Below are positions 1-7,329 of a stretch of 15,492 nucleotides of DNA, piece after piece (position 1 is the stretch's first letter; each line of letters opens with the position of its first letter). The stretch is from assembly GCA_030146605.1 (NCBI GenBank), contig JASLBO010000160.1:1-15492 (forward strand), given 5' to 3'. The notes beneath the pieces are model-generated. The model was not told the origin of the DNA, made no database searches, and was given only the letters and a program-made list of their open reading frames with translations. The stretch is from Sphingomonas sp. (GTDB lineage Bacteria > Pseudomonadota > Alphaproteobacteria > Sphingomonadales > Sphingomonadaceae). The position numbers and the translations under genes are program-made.

Positions 1-2011
1 CGAAGTCGAGCCCCTCATCAGGGTCGAGATCGAACACCAGCCGATCGGGCTTCTCGATATCGGCGACCGGTGCCCCCCAGCCGTGGAACTCGATCGTCCC
101 CATCTGTACGCAGGCCATAATCCCGTCGAGATCGTCGACATAGAGATAGGGCTGCACGCTGCCGTCCTTCTCGCGAACGTCGACGTGATGAACGGTCTCG
201 CCGAAGCTGCCGGCGTCGTGCTTCTGGAAGAAGCAGTGCCTGGCCCGCCCCTGCGGGCAGCGGACGAGACTGATCGGGCGGTTGCCGAGCCAACGCAACG
301 CGATCGGCGCGACCGCGGCGTAATAATCGGCGAGCTCGCCCTTGGTGAGCGCGGATTCGGGATAGATCACACGCTCGCGGCTGCTGATCTTGATGCTGGA
401 TTGCGCGGCCGGAGCAGGGGTTTCGGGAAGCGGCGCTGGCTTCTCGGCGACGACCTCGTCGGGCTTCTTGTCCTCGCGCAATGCGATGAAGCTGGCGTGA
501 CGGATGACGTTCTCGGCAGTGAATTCGCTGAAGGCGACTTCGGCAACGAGCTTCGGCTCGATCCAGCGCGCCCCGCGCGCCTCGGGACGGGGGACCTTCA
601 CCGGCGCCTGATCCACGGCAATCCTGTCGAAGCGATCGCGAAGATCCTGCAGCCTCGCCTGATTGAAGCCCGTCCCCACCTTGCCGGCATAGGCCAGGCC
701 GTCGGATCCGTTGACTGCCAGCAGGAGCGAACGGAAGCCGCGGCCTTTGGCATCGCTTGGCGTCCAGCCCACGATGACGAACTCCTGGCGGCGGATGCAC
801 TTGACCTTGAGCCAGGATTTGGTGCGCGTGCCGCGATAGGGCGCGTCGGCGCGCTTGGAGACGATCCCCTCATAGCCTTCGCGGCACATCGTCTCGAACA
901 ATTTCTCGCCGGCGCCGACGATGTGTTCGGAGAATTGGATACGCGCGTCGGCGCCTTCGAGCAGCGCGCGGAGCTTCTCCTTGCGGGCGAGCTGGGGGAG
1001 CTTGGTGGTGTCCTCGCGGTCGGCGAGCAAGTCGAAGGCGAAGAAGGTCAGGCCCTGCCCGCCGGCGGAAATCGCTTCCTGGAGGGTCGAGAAATCGGGT
1101 TTGCCGTCCTTATAGGCAATGATCTCGCCATCGATCAGAGCGGGAGCGGGAAGGCTGCGCGCGGCTTCGGCGATGCCGGGGAATTTGCCGGTCCATTCGA
1201 GGCCCGAGCGCGTGTAGATTTTCGGACCCTTGGCCCCGGTGGCGATCAGCGCGCGATAGCCGTCATATTTGACTTCGTGGAGCCACTGGTTGCCGGCGGG
1301 AACGCTGTCGACGAGCGTGGCGAGCTGGGGCGGTTGGAATTCCGGCAGCTTCGTGTTCTTCGCCGGCGCGGCGTGCTTGGCGGTGCGCGCGGTGACTTGC
1401 GGCGACGCCTTGGTCGGTCGCTTGTCGACCTTCCTGCCCTCGGCGATCTCCTGCATCGTCCTACCGGTCTTGACGCTGGTCAGGCCGGTCTCGACGAGGA
1501 AATCGGTGGCGCCGGCATGCTCGTCGGTGACTTTGCGCAGCAGCCAGTTCTCGCTCTTCTCCTTGCCGCGCGGCTTCAAGCGGATGAGCATCCACTCGCC
1601 CTTCATCCGCTCGCCTTCGAGGCGGAAATGGAGATGGCCCTGTTCGAGGTCCTTCGCGCTCTTGCCCGCAATCGGCTCCCATACGCCGTCGTCCCACAGC
1701 ATCACCGTGCCGCCGCCATATTGGCCCTTGGGGATCGTTCCTTCGAAATCAGCGTAGGAGAGCGGGTGATCCTCGGTGCGCACCGCGAGGCGCTTCTGGT
1801 CGGGATCGAGGCTGGGCCCGCGGGTGACCGCCCAGCTCTTGAGCACGCCGTCGACCTCGATGCGGAAGTCCCAGTGGAGCCGGCTGGCGTCGTGCTTCTG
1901 CACCATGAAGCGATTGCCGCCGGTCCGCGCAATCTTGCCCGCAGGTTCGCCGGTCTGGGTGAAATCGCGCTTGGCGTTGTATTTGGCGAGGAGGTCGGCG
2001 CTGTCGGCCAT
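1..2011 (-). CDS. ligD: ATP-dependent DNA ligase LigD, 3' end outside the window
   Basis: LigD processes and seals double-strand breaks with Ku in bacterial non-homologous end joining. Only the first 670 residues are in the window; the rest of the polymerase domain lies beyond the left edge. Domain order is phosphoesterase, ligase, polymerase, the Pseudomonas type rather than the mycobacterial type. Residues 1-170 are the 3'-phosphoesterase, with His40, His46, Asp48 and His82 matching the known catalytic set of P. aeruginosa LigD. The ligase core carries the adenylation motif EVKYDGYRA with nucleophile Lys248. The polymerase/primase domain begins near residue 545 (VIYPES, CFFQKH) and reaches the metal-binding DLDP motif (Asp661, Asp663) just before the edge. 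The ATG is 3 bases after the ku stop, with a GAGGAAG ribosome site inside the last ku codons, so the pair is probably co-translated. The family and the domain order are certain. Confidence 0.96.
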   Translation of the reverse strand, partial: MADSADLLAKYNAKRDFTQTGEPAGKIARTGGNRFMVQKHDASRLHWDFRIEVDGVLKSWAVTRGPSLDPDQKRLAVRTEDHPLSYADFEGTIPKGQYGGGTVMLWDDGVWEPIAGKSAKDLEQGHLHFRLEGERMKGEWMLIRLKPRGKEKSENWLLRKVTDEHAGATDFLVETGLTSVKTGRTMQEIAEGRKVDKRPTKASPQVTARTAKHAAPAKNTKLPEFQPPQLATLVDSVPAGNQWLHEVKYDGYRALIATGAKGPKIYTRSGLEWTGKFPGIAEAARSLPAPALIDGEIIAYKDGKPDFSTLQEAISAGGQGLTFFAFDLLADREDTTKLPQLARKEKLRALLEGADARIQFSEHIVGAGEKLFETMCREGYEGIVSKRADAPYRGTRTKSWLKVKCIRRQEFVIVGWTPSDAKGRGFRSLLLAVNGSDGLAYAGKVGTGFNQARLQDLRDRFDRIAVDQAPVKVPRPEARGARWIEPKLVAEVAFSEFTAENVIRHASFIALREDKKPDEVVAEKPAPLPETPAPAAQSSIKISSRERVIYPESALTKGELADYYAAVAPIALRWLGNRPISLVRCPQGRARHCFFQKHDAGSFGETVHHVDVREKDGSVQPYLYVDDLDGIMACVQMGTIEFHGWGAPVADIEKPDRLVFDLDPDEGLDF

Positions 2012-2014
2012 CGC

Positions 2015-2917
2015 TTATGCCCGCTTCCTCGCCGGCGCCTTCTTGGCCGGCGCGGCGGGCTTGGGCGGCGCCTTGGCCGCGGGCTTCTTGGCTGGCGTTT
2101 TCTTGACGGCGTCGTCCTTGCTCGCTCCCGGCTTTTCCAGCGACTTCTTGAGCGCCGCCATGAGATCGACGACATTCGAGCCGCGATTTGGCGGCGCGTC
2201 GGGATCGTCCTCGATGATCTTCTTGCCCTTGGCCTTCTTCTTGCGTTCGATCAGGTCCTTGAGCGCATCGACATAGCGATCGTGAAACGCCTGCGGATCG
2301 AATTTGCTCGCCTTCTTGTCGATCAGGGTGCTGGCGAGATCGAGGAGTTCTGCGTCGGGCTCGCTATCGGCAATGTCGCGGAAATAGCCCTGCGCCTTGT
2401 TAACTTCGTCGGCATAACGCAGCGTCTCGAGCACCATGCCGCGGCCGCACGGCTTCAGGCTCACCACATATTCGCGCCCCCGCATCGCCAGCTGCCCCAG
2501 GCCGACCTTGCGGCTGCGGCGCAACGCCTCGCGCAGCACGATGAACGCCTCCTCGGCAAGGTCGTCGGCGGGAACGACGAAATAGGGCTTCTCATAGTAG
2601 AGCACGTCGATCTCGTCGGCGTCGACGAACTGGGTGAGTTCGAGCGTCTTCTTCGATTCGAGCTTCACCGCATCGATCTCGTCCTGCTCGAGCAGGACAT
2701 ATTCGCCCTTCTCGACCTCGAAGCCCTTGACGATCTCGTCGACGTCGACCGGGCCGATGCCGGGCGCGGTCTTCTCATATTTTATCCGCTTGCCGCTCGG
2801 CTCGTGGATCTGGTGGAAGCTTATCTGCGCGCCCGATTTGGTCGCGGAATAAATCTCGACCGGGATCGAGACCAGCGCCAGCCTTATCTGTCCTTGCCAA
2901 TAGGCGCGCGCTGCCAT
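2015..2917 (-). CDS. ku: Ku protein, DNA end binding for NHEJ
   Basis: The product is a 300-residue bacterial Ku. Bacterial Ku forms a homodimeric ring on broken DNA ends and recruits LigD. The start MAARAYWQGQIRLALVSIPV is the classic Ku N-terminus, and the core continues through IPVEIYSATK, FHQIHEPSGKRIKYEK, and a YFVVPADD segment. Residues from about 262 to the end are a low-complexity tail rich in Lys, Ala and Pro, as is usual for bacterial Ku, where such tails contribute to DNA binding and end bridging. The frame stays open far upstream, but the ATG at 2915-2917 is chosen because it has GAGGAG 8 bases upstream and matches the family N-terminus. It is the first gene of the ku-ligD operon and diverges from pdxH. 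Confidence 0.97.
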   Translation of the reverse strand: MAARAYWQGQIRLALVSIPVEIYSATKSGAQISFHQIHEPSGKRIKYEKTAPGIGPVDVDEIVKGFEVEKGEYVLLEQDEIDAVKLESKKTLELTQFVDADEIDVLYYEKPYFVVPADDLAEEAFIVLREALRRSRKVGLGQLAMRGREYVVSLKPCGRGMVLETLRYADEVNKAQGYFRDIADSEPDAELLDLASTLIDKKASKFDPQAFHDRYVDALKDLIERKKKAKGKKIIEDDPDAPPNRGSNVVDLMAALKKSLEKPGASKDDAVKKTPAKKPAAKAPPKPAAPAKKAPARKRA

Positions 2918-2947
2918 GCGGAAAACTCCTCGTTGCGAAGCCGATTC

Positions 2948-2972
2948 AATTCGCCAGAGCGGAGTCCGTTCC
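2948..2972 (-). promoter_or_regulatory. Possible EcfG-like promoter for ku-ligD
   Basis: On the minus strand GGAAC (2968-2972) is followed after exactly 16 bases by AATT (2948-2951). The alphaproteobacterial general-stress sigma factor EcfG usually reads GGAAC, 16-17 bases, then CGTT, so the -35 fits and only the final TT of the -10 fits. Transcription would start near 2941, leaving about 25 bases before the ku ATG. Stress-sigma control of ku/ligD is reported in some alphaproteobacteria. This is a candidate only. Confidence 0.25.
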
Positions 2973-2973
2973 T

Positions 2974-2992
2974 CGACACCAAAATGGTGTCG
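2974..2992. promoter_or_regulatory. Perfect 8-bp inverted repeat with 3-base loop before pdxH
   Basis: CGACACCA (2974-2981), AAA, TGGTGTCG (2985-2992) is a perfect 19-bp inverted repeat. It ends four bases before the pdxH ribosome binding site AGGAGA (2997-3002) in the 93-bp divergent gap with ku. It could be an operator for a dimeric repressor or a hairpin at the end of the pdxH leader. No T-run follows, so a terminator is unlikely. Its role is unknown. Confidence 0.45.
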
Positions 2993-3010
2993 GCGTAGGA
3001 GACGGGCACC

Positions 3011-3589
3011 ATGACCACCGATCCCTTTCAGCTGTTCGATTTCTGGCTCGTCGAAGCACGGGCGAGCGAGCCTAACGACTCCAATGCGATGGCACTCGCG
3101 ACGGTGGATGCCGGCGGCCAGCCCTCGGTGCGGATGGTGCTGCTCAAGGGCCATAGCCCCGAAGGGTTCGTGTTCTACACCAATCGCGGCAGCCGCAAGG
3201 CGGGCGACCTGATCGCGAGCCCGCGCGCCGCGTTGCTGTTTCATTGGAAATCGCTGCGTCGGCAAATCCGCATCGAGGGTCCAGTCGCGCAAGTAACCGA
3301 CGCCGAGAGCGACGCCTATTTCGCGAGCCGAAGCCGCGATTCGCAGCTCGGCGCCTGGGCCTCCGAGCAATCGCAGCCGCTCGACGCGCGCGCGACCTTC
3401 GAGGCGCGGTACGAAGAGGTGCGCGCGCGCTTCGAAAGCGGCGCGGTGCCGCGGCCACCGCATTGGGGCGGATATCGCGTGGCGCCCGAACGGATCGAGT
3501 TCTGGCAGGACCGGGAACATCGGCTGCATGAACGCCGGCTGTTCCGGCGCGATGGCGAAGGCTGGTCCGAAGGACTGCTCTACCCATGA
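3011..3589 (+). CDS. pdxH: Pyridoxine/pyridoxamine 5'-phosphate oxidase
   Basis: PdxH oxidises pyridoxine or pyridoxamine 5'-phosphate to pyridoxal 5'-phosphate in the cytosol, using FMN and oxygen; it is the last step of de novo vitamin B6 synthesis and of salvage. The 192-residue protein has the family motifs in order: [73 protein letters not shown] and RLHERRLF, ending GLLYP. These cover the FMN contacts of the split barrel and the substrate-binding His/Arg of the C-terminal block. Length is slightly below that of the E. coli enzyme because the N-terminal tail is short. The ATG has AGGAGA 8 bases upstream. It heads the likely operon with the metal transporter and the PhzF-like gene; an inverted repeat sits directly upstream of its ribosome site. 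Confidence 0.97.
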   Translation: MTTDPFQLFDFWLVEARASEPNDSNAMALATVDAGGQPSVRMVLLKGHSPEGFVFYTNRGSRKAGDLIASPRAALLFHWKSLRRQIRIEGPVAQVTDAESDAYFASRSRDSQLGAWASEQSQPLDARATFEARYEEVRARFESGAVPRPPHWGGYRVAPERIEFWQDREHRLHERRLFRRDGEGWSEGLLYP

Positions 3590-3599
3590 GTTTCTGGCC

Positions 3600-4514
3600 G
3601 TGAGCAATCTCGCGCGGCGGGCTGCGCTGGCGAGCGTCGCGTGCGCCCTGCTGCTCGGCAGCCTCAAGGCGTGGGCGGCGTGGCTCACCGGTTCGGTGGC
3701 GGTGCTGGCCAGCCTTGCCGACAGCCTGCTTGATCTGGTCGCGTCGCTGGTAACCTTGGGCGGGGTGCATTGGGCAGCGCAGCCCGCCGATGACGATCAC
3801 CGCTTCGGGCATGGCAAGGCCGAGGCGCTTGCCGCGCTGTTCCAGGTGGCGGTGATCGCGGTGTCCGCCTTTGCGATCCTGTTGCGCGCGGGCGAGCGGC
3901 TGATGGCACAGCAGCCGAGCACCCATGCTGAATACGGCATCGGCGTGTCGCTGGTCGCGATCGGCGTGACGCTGATGCTGACCCGCTATCAGCAGTGGGT
4001 GGTGCGGCAGACCGGATCGCTCGCGATAGGCACCGATCGGATCCACTATCAATCCGACCTGTTCCTCAACGGCGCGGTGATCGCCGCGCTGCTGCTGGAG
4101 AGCTATGCCGGGCTGGCCGGCGCCGATGCGGTGTTCGGGATTGCGATCGGGCTGTGGCTGCTGTTCGGGGCGTGGCGCGCCTCGGTCGACGCGATCGACC
4201 AGTTGATGGACAAGGAGTGGCCCGAGGAGAAGCGCCAGCGCTTCGTCGAGATCGCCGCGCGGCATCCCGAACTCATCGGTCTGCACGATCTGCGCACCAG
4301 GACCAGCGGTGTGAAGGATTTCGTCCAGTTTCACATCTGGATGGACCCGCTCATGACCGTGCTCGAATCCCACGACGTGGTCGAGCGGCTGGAGAAAGAG
4401 CTGGCCGAGGAGTTCCCCGGGACCGAGGTGCTGATCCACGTCGATCCGGAAGGCCAGGTGGACGAACCCGGCAACCCGCTCGCGGAGACCGATTTGCTCA
4501 AGGACACGAGATGA
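3600..4514 (+). CDS. Cation diffusion facilitator, FieF/YiiP type
   Basis: This is an inner-membrane divalent-metal exporter (Zn/Fe type), 304 residues, close to E. coli FieF. With the GTG start, the transport site is intact: Asp41 and Asp45 in ADSLLD and His149 and Asp153 in HYQSD, matching FieF Asp45, Asp49, His153 and Asp157. The loop motif HRFGHGKAE (67-75) is also typical. About six membrane segments are followed by a cytosolic C-terminal domain from about residue 200, with HDLRTRTSG and VQFHIWMD. The frame stays open upstream into pdxH, including an ATG at 3549, but the GTG at 3600 gives MSNLARRAALAS, the usual family N-terminus, without overlapping pdxH. It lies 10 bases after pdxH and its stop overlaps the next ATG by four bases, so coupled translation is likely. 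The metal actually transported cannot be told from sequence. Confidence 0.93.
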   Translation: MSNLARRAALASVACALLLGSLKAWAAWLTGSVAVLASLADSLLDLVASLVTLGGVHWAAQPADDDHRFGHGKAEALAALFQVAVIAVSAFAILLRAGERLMAQQPSTHAEYGIGVSLVAIGVTLMLTRYQQWVVRQTGSLAIGTDRIHYQSDLFLNGAVIAALLLESYAGLAGADAVFGIAIGLWLLFGAWRASVDAIDQLMDKEWPEEKRQRFVEIAARHPELIGLHDLRTRTSGVKDFVQFHIWMDPLMTVLESHDVVERLEKELAEEFPGTEVLIHVDPEGQVDEPGNPLAETDLLKDTR

Positions 4515-5299
4515 AACTGCCTTTCGCCCAGATCGATGCGTTCGCCGACCGGCCCTTCACCGGCAATCCTGCCGCGGTGATCCCGCTGGAAGGGTGGCTC
4601 GACGATCGGGTCCTCCAGTCAATTGCCGAGGAGAACAACCTGTCCGAGACGGCATTCATCGTGGCGGATGCGAGCGGAGAGGCGGATTACGAGCTGCGCT
4701 GGTTCACGCCAGCGGTGGAAGTCGCCTTGTGCGGGCATGCGACGCTGGCGAGCGGGCATCACGTGCTGACCCGCGAGCAGGACCGCGACCTCGTACGTTT
4801 TCGCACGCGTCAGTCCGGGGTTCTCGAAGTGGCGCGCCATGGCGACGGCTATTTGATGGATCTGCCGGCCTATGCGGCCGAACCTGCGACGGTGCCAGGG
4901 CTGAGCGAGGCCTTGGGGGCGCAGGGCGAGACGCTGCGCCACCCGCGCGGCTATGATCTGACCGTGCTCGACAGCGCCGAGGCGGTGCTGGCGGTCACCC
5001 CCGATTTCCGCGCGCTTGGGGCAATCGGCGATACTCTAAACATCGTGACGGCGCCGGGCCGCGATACCGACGTGATCAGCCGCGTGTTCGCTCCAGCGGC
5101 GGGGATCGATGAGGACTCCGTGACCGGATCGGCGCATTCGGTGCTGGTGCCCTATTGGGCGAAGCGGCTCGGACGCATCCACTTCACTGCCTATCAGGCG
5201 AGCCGGCGCGGCGGGCATGTCGGCTGCGAGCTGGCAGGGGATCGGGTGATCCTCGGCGGGAAGTGCGTGACGGTGATCGAGGGTAGCTTCGCGCTCTGA
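4511..5299 (+). CDS. PhzF family isomerase-like protein
   Basis: The 262-residue product belongs to the PhzF/YddE family, which has a diaminopimelate epimerase-like two-lobe fold. Visible signatures are the N-terminal QIDAFADRPFTGNPAAV, the catalytic-region NNLSETAF with Glu46 in the position of the PhzF general acid/base, WFTPAVEVALCGHATLA, and the C-terminal-lobe DSVTGSAHSVLVPYW. No phenazine genes are nearby, so this is one of the many family members with unknown substrate, and phenazine synthesis should not be inferred. The ATG overlaps the transporter stop as ATGA, placing it in the same operon as pdxH. It ends 23 bases before the convergent mnmA stop. Confidence 0.92.
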   Translation: MKLPFAQIDAFADRPFTGNPAAVIPLEGWLDDRVLQSIAEENNLSETAFIVADASGEADYELRWFTPAVEVALCGHATLASGHHVLTREQDRDLVRFRTRQSGVLEVARHGDGYLMDLPAYAAEPATVPGLSEALGAQGETLRHPRGYDLTVLDSAEAVLAVTPDFRALGAIGDTLNIVTAPGRDTDVISRVFAPAAGIDEDSVTGSAHSVLVPYWAKRLGRIHFTAYQASRRGGHVGCELAGDRVILGGKCVTVIEGSFAL

Positions 5300-5302
5300 A
5301 TC

Positions 5303-5320
5303 CCTCTCCCGTGGGAGAGG
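5303..5320. terminator. Palindrome between convergent phzF-like gene and mnmA
   Basis: CCTCTCCC, GT, GGGAGAGG forms a perfect 8-bp stem in the 23-base gap between two convergent stop codons. The position suits a bidirectional terminator, but there is no T-run on either side. CCTCTCCC...GGGAGAGG palindromes are also a frequent dispersed intergenic repeat in GC-rich proteobacteria, so it may be a repeat copy instead. Confidence 0.45.
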
Positions 5321-5322
5321 AG

Positions 5323-6441
5323 TTAAGCGACCATCAATTCCGCCCGCTCGGTTTCCGCGATCCAGCCGCCGCCCAACACCCGATCGCCAGCGTAAAGTAC
5401 CGCGGCCTGTCCCGGCGCGACGCCATATTCCGGGGTCTCGAAGGACACGCGATCGCCTTCGAGCCGCGCCGGCACCGGCTTGGCCAGCGAACGCACCTTG
5501 ACGGCCAGCGGCCCGGCATGATCGCCGCCAAGCCAGTTGATATTCTCGATCCGCGCGGCACGGACCGCGAGCGCGCGCTTCGGACCGACCACCACTTCGC
5601 GGGTCACCGGATCGAGCCGGAGAACGTAGTAAGGTTCGGGCGCCCCGCCGATCTCGAGCCCGCGGCGCTGGCCGACGGTGAAGTGGATCAGTCCCCGATG
5701 CTCGCCGAGCTTGCGCCCGGCCTCGTCGACGATGGTGCCGTGAGTCTCCACTTCGGGACGCAGCTTCCTGACCAGCGACGCATAATCGCCGTCGGGGACG
5801 AAGCAGATATCCTGGCTGTCGGGCTTGCCCGCAACGCCGAGGCCGAGTTCGGCGGCGAGCTCGCGCACCCGCGGCTTCGGCAACCCGCCCAGAGGAAAGC
5901 GCAGAAAATCGAGCTGCGCCTGGGTGGTGGCGAACAGGAAATAGCTCTGGTCGCGCGCAGGGTCGGCCGCGCGGTGGAGTTCGGGGCCGTACGCGCCTTC
6001 GACGCGGCGGACATAATGGCCGGTGGCGAGGCAATCGGCGCCGAGATCGCGCGCCAGCGCGAACAGGTCGGTGAATTTCGGCCCCATGTTGCACTTCACG
6101 CACGGGATCGGGGTGCGTCCGGCAAGATACTCGTCGGCGAAATCGTCGATCACCGTCTCGCGGAAGCTCGACGCGTGATCGAAGACGTAATGCGCGATTC
6201 CCAGCTTGTCGCACACGGCGCGGGCATCGCGGATGTCGCGCCCGGCGCAGCAACTGCCTGCCCGACCGACCGCTTCGCCATGATCGTAGAGCTGGAGCGT
6301 CACGCCGATCGTCTCCGCGCCGGTACGCGCGGCTAGCGCCGCGACTACCGACGAGTCGACGCCACCTGACATGGCGACGACGATCCGCCGCGCGCCAAGC
6401 GGCTCGGCCAGTTGAAAGTCTGCGGGATTCACCACGCGCAC
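5323..6441 (-). CDS. mnmA: tRNA-specific 2-thiouridylase MnmA
   Basis: MnmA thiolates position 2 of the wobble uridine in Lys, Glu and Gln tRNAs, using ATP and sulfur relayed from the cysteine desulfurase pathway. The 372-residue protein has the PP-loop SGGVDSS (25-31), the PCVKCN motif with Cys117 aligned to the E. coli nucleophile Cys102, TGHYVR (140-145), RDQSYFLF (163-170), and DSQDICF with Cys213 aligned to the E. coli persulfide cysteine. The C-terminal part ([10 protein letters not shown] onward) is the central and beta-barrel tRNA-binding region. The start is a GTG at 6439-6441 with no clear ribosome site; two further GTG codons follow two and three codons later, so the exact start is uncertain by a few residues. 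It is convergent with the pdxH operon and divergent from sciP. Confidence 0.96.
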   Translation of the reverse strand: MRVVNPADFQLAEPLGARRIVVAMSGGVDSSVVAALAARTGAETIGVTLQLYDHGEAVGRAGSCCAGRDIRDARAVCDKLGIAHYVFDHASSFRETVIDDFADEYLAGRTPIPCVKCNMGPKFTDLFALARDLGADCLATGHYVRRVEGAYGPELHRAADPARDQSYFLFATTQAQLDFLRFPLGGLPKPRVRELAAELGLGVAGKPDSQDICFVPDGDYASLVRKLRPEVETHGTIVDEAGRKLGEHRGLIHFTVGQRRGLEIGGAPEPYYVLRLDPVTREVVVGPKRALAVRAARIENINWLGGDHAGPLAVKVRSLAKPVPARLEGDRVSFETPEYGVAPGQAAVLYAGDRVLGGGWIAETERAELMVA

Positions 6442-6914
6442 ATAAGCGCTTGTTGCCGTCTGATCCAGCCCGGCGCCGCAACGGATTGGAAAGGCAGGTT
6501 AAGCGACCGTTCCCATCGGCTTTACGGCGCCTTCATCCCGATTGGCTAAAGCTGGCCGACCAAGAGAGAAGAAACTGGATTCGGCCTGTGGACTTGAGCT
6601 TTGCCAGACTTGATCGCGATGTGGCGGTTACCGCCATGCCGACCGAGCTTGCGGTTTTGCTCGTTGGTATCGCCGCCCGTCAGGCGGCGAGCCCTACGGC
6701 GCGCGTCCAAACCAGGCTCGCTCTCAAGGCACCGGCCGACGCATTGCTCGCGCCGGCGCACGGCTCTTTCCACCGCGCCGCGGCGGTAATGCTGATGCGG
6801 TGGCAAAAGGAATGAAGCCGGCGTTTACCTAGGCGTTTTAGTCGTTGTTCAAGCGCCGGGCATAAAGGTGGTTGTGTTGAGTAACGGGGGCCCCCGCCCC
6901 GATGAGGCAAGTAG
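6442..6914. other. 473-bp gene-poor region between mnmA and sciP
   Basis: I find no gene I can support here. A 121-codon open frame starting with TTG (6450-6815) has weak codon bias in its first half, no ribosome site and no recognisable domain. Structures present are a perfect 8-bp stem TCGCCGCC (6670-6677) / GGCGGCGA (6683-6690), a 10-bp palindrome GGGGGCCCCC (6886-6895) about 20 bases before the sciP start, and a degenerate CtrA-like pair TTAC, 7 bases, TTTT (6825-6839). The region probably holds the mnmA and sciP promoters and perhaps a long sciP leader. A small RNA cannot be excluded. Confidence 0.5.
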
Positions 6915-7214
6915 ATGATTGAAAACCAGAAGATCCGTCCTGCGAAAGTGATCGGGCCGCTCGGCGAGCCGCTGACGCTCGATACGTTGCCGCCACCGAG
7001 CACGACCCGCTGGGTCGTTCGCCGCAAGGCTGAAGTCGTCGCCGCGGTGAATGGCGGCCTGCTGAGCGTGGACGAGGTCTGCGAACGTTACGGCCTCACC
7101 GTCGAGGAATTCGCCGGCTGGCAGCGCGCGATCGACCGTTCGGGCATGCCGGGGCTGCGCGTGACGCGCATCCAGCATTATCGCTCGCTCTACGAGCGCC
7201 AGCAGAAATACTGA
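6915..7214 (+). CDS. sciP: SciP/DUF1153 family CtrA inhibitor
   Basis: SciP is a small helix-turn-helix protein that, in Caulobacter, binds promoters occupied by the response regulator CtrA and represses CtrA-activated genes early in the cell cycle. The 99-residue product shows the conserved family blocks: IGPLGEPLTLDTLPPPSTTR, RWVVRRKAEVVAAVNGGLLS, and VDEVCERYGLTVEEFAGWQR, the last forming the helix-turn-helix near residues 54-73, followed by the basic GLRVTRIQHYR tail. The ATG has a GAGGCAA ribosome site just upstream. It stands alone, preceded by a long non-coding stretch and followed by a strong hairpin. Whether it acts on CtrA in this organism is inferred from the family. Confidence 0.93.
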   Translation: MIENQKIRPAKVIGPLGEPLTLDTLPPPSTTRWVVRRKAEVVAAVNGGLLSVDEVCERYGLTVEEFAGWQRAIDRSGMPGLRVTRIQHYRSLYERQQKY

Positions 7215-7236
7215 ATCAGCCCTTCCATCGTGTCAT

Positions 7237-7271
7237 AGCGGCGCGTTTCCGAATAGCGGAGACGCGCCGCT
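7237..7271 (+). terminator. 15-bp hairpin after sciP
   Basis: A15-base arm AGCGGCGCGTTTCCG (7237-7251) pairs fully (one T-G pair) with 7257-7271 around the loop AATAG. It lies 23 bases past the sciP stop, as expected for an intrinsic terminator, but the following bases are only weakly T-rich (TCATTTCG). The hexamer TGTCAT occurs at 7231-7236 and again at 7271-7276, flanking the stem. Confidence 0.55.
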
Positions 7272-7329
7272 GTCATTTCGCGAAGCGATCGATTGGCCAA
7301 AGTTCCGTGACCTCGATGAAATTCGATAC

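Noticed and set aside
83..2998. A 971-codon open frame on the plus strand opposite ku and ligD
   Set aside because: It lies antisense to two clearly real genes. In GC-rich DNA the complementary strand of strongly biased genes often lacks stops. The translation has no recognisable domain and no ribosome site at its start.
2918..3688. Possible N-terminal extension of Ku
   Set aside because: The open frame runs antisense through pdxH, while the ATG at 2917 has a good ribosome site and matches the Ku family start.
3995..5299. Possible longer protein fused upstream of the PhzF-like gene in the same frame
   Set aside because: The upstream part is an Arg-rich shadow of the metal transporter gene; the ATG at 4511 gives the family N-terminus and an ATGA overlap.
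4511..5299. Part of a phenazine biosynthesis cluster
   Set aside because: No other phz gene is nearby, and most PhzF-family proteins have unrelated or unknown substrates.
5036..6481. Long second minus-strand frame overlapping mnmA
   Set aside because: Arg-rich translation typical of an out-of-frame reading of a GC-rich gene; mnmA is unmistakable in the other frame.
6450..6815. 121-codon plus-strand open frame before sciP
   Set aside because: It starts with TTG, has no ribosome site, poor codon bias in the first half and no family resemblance.
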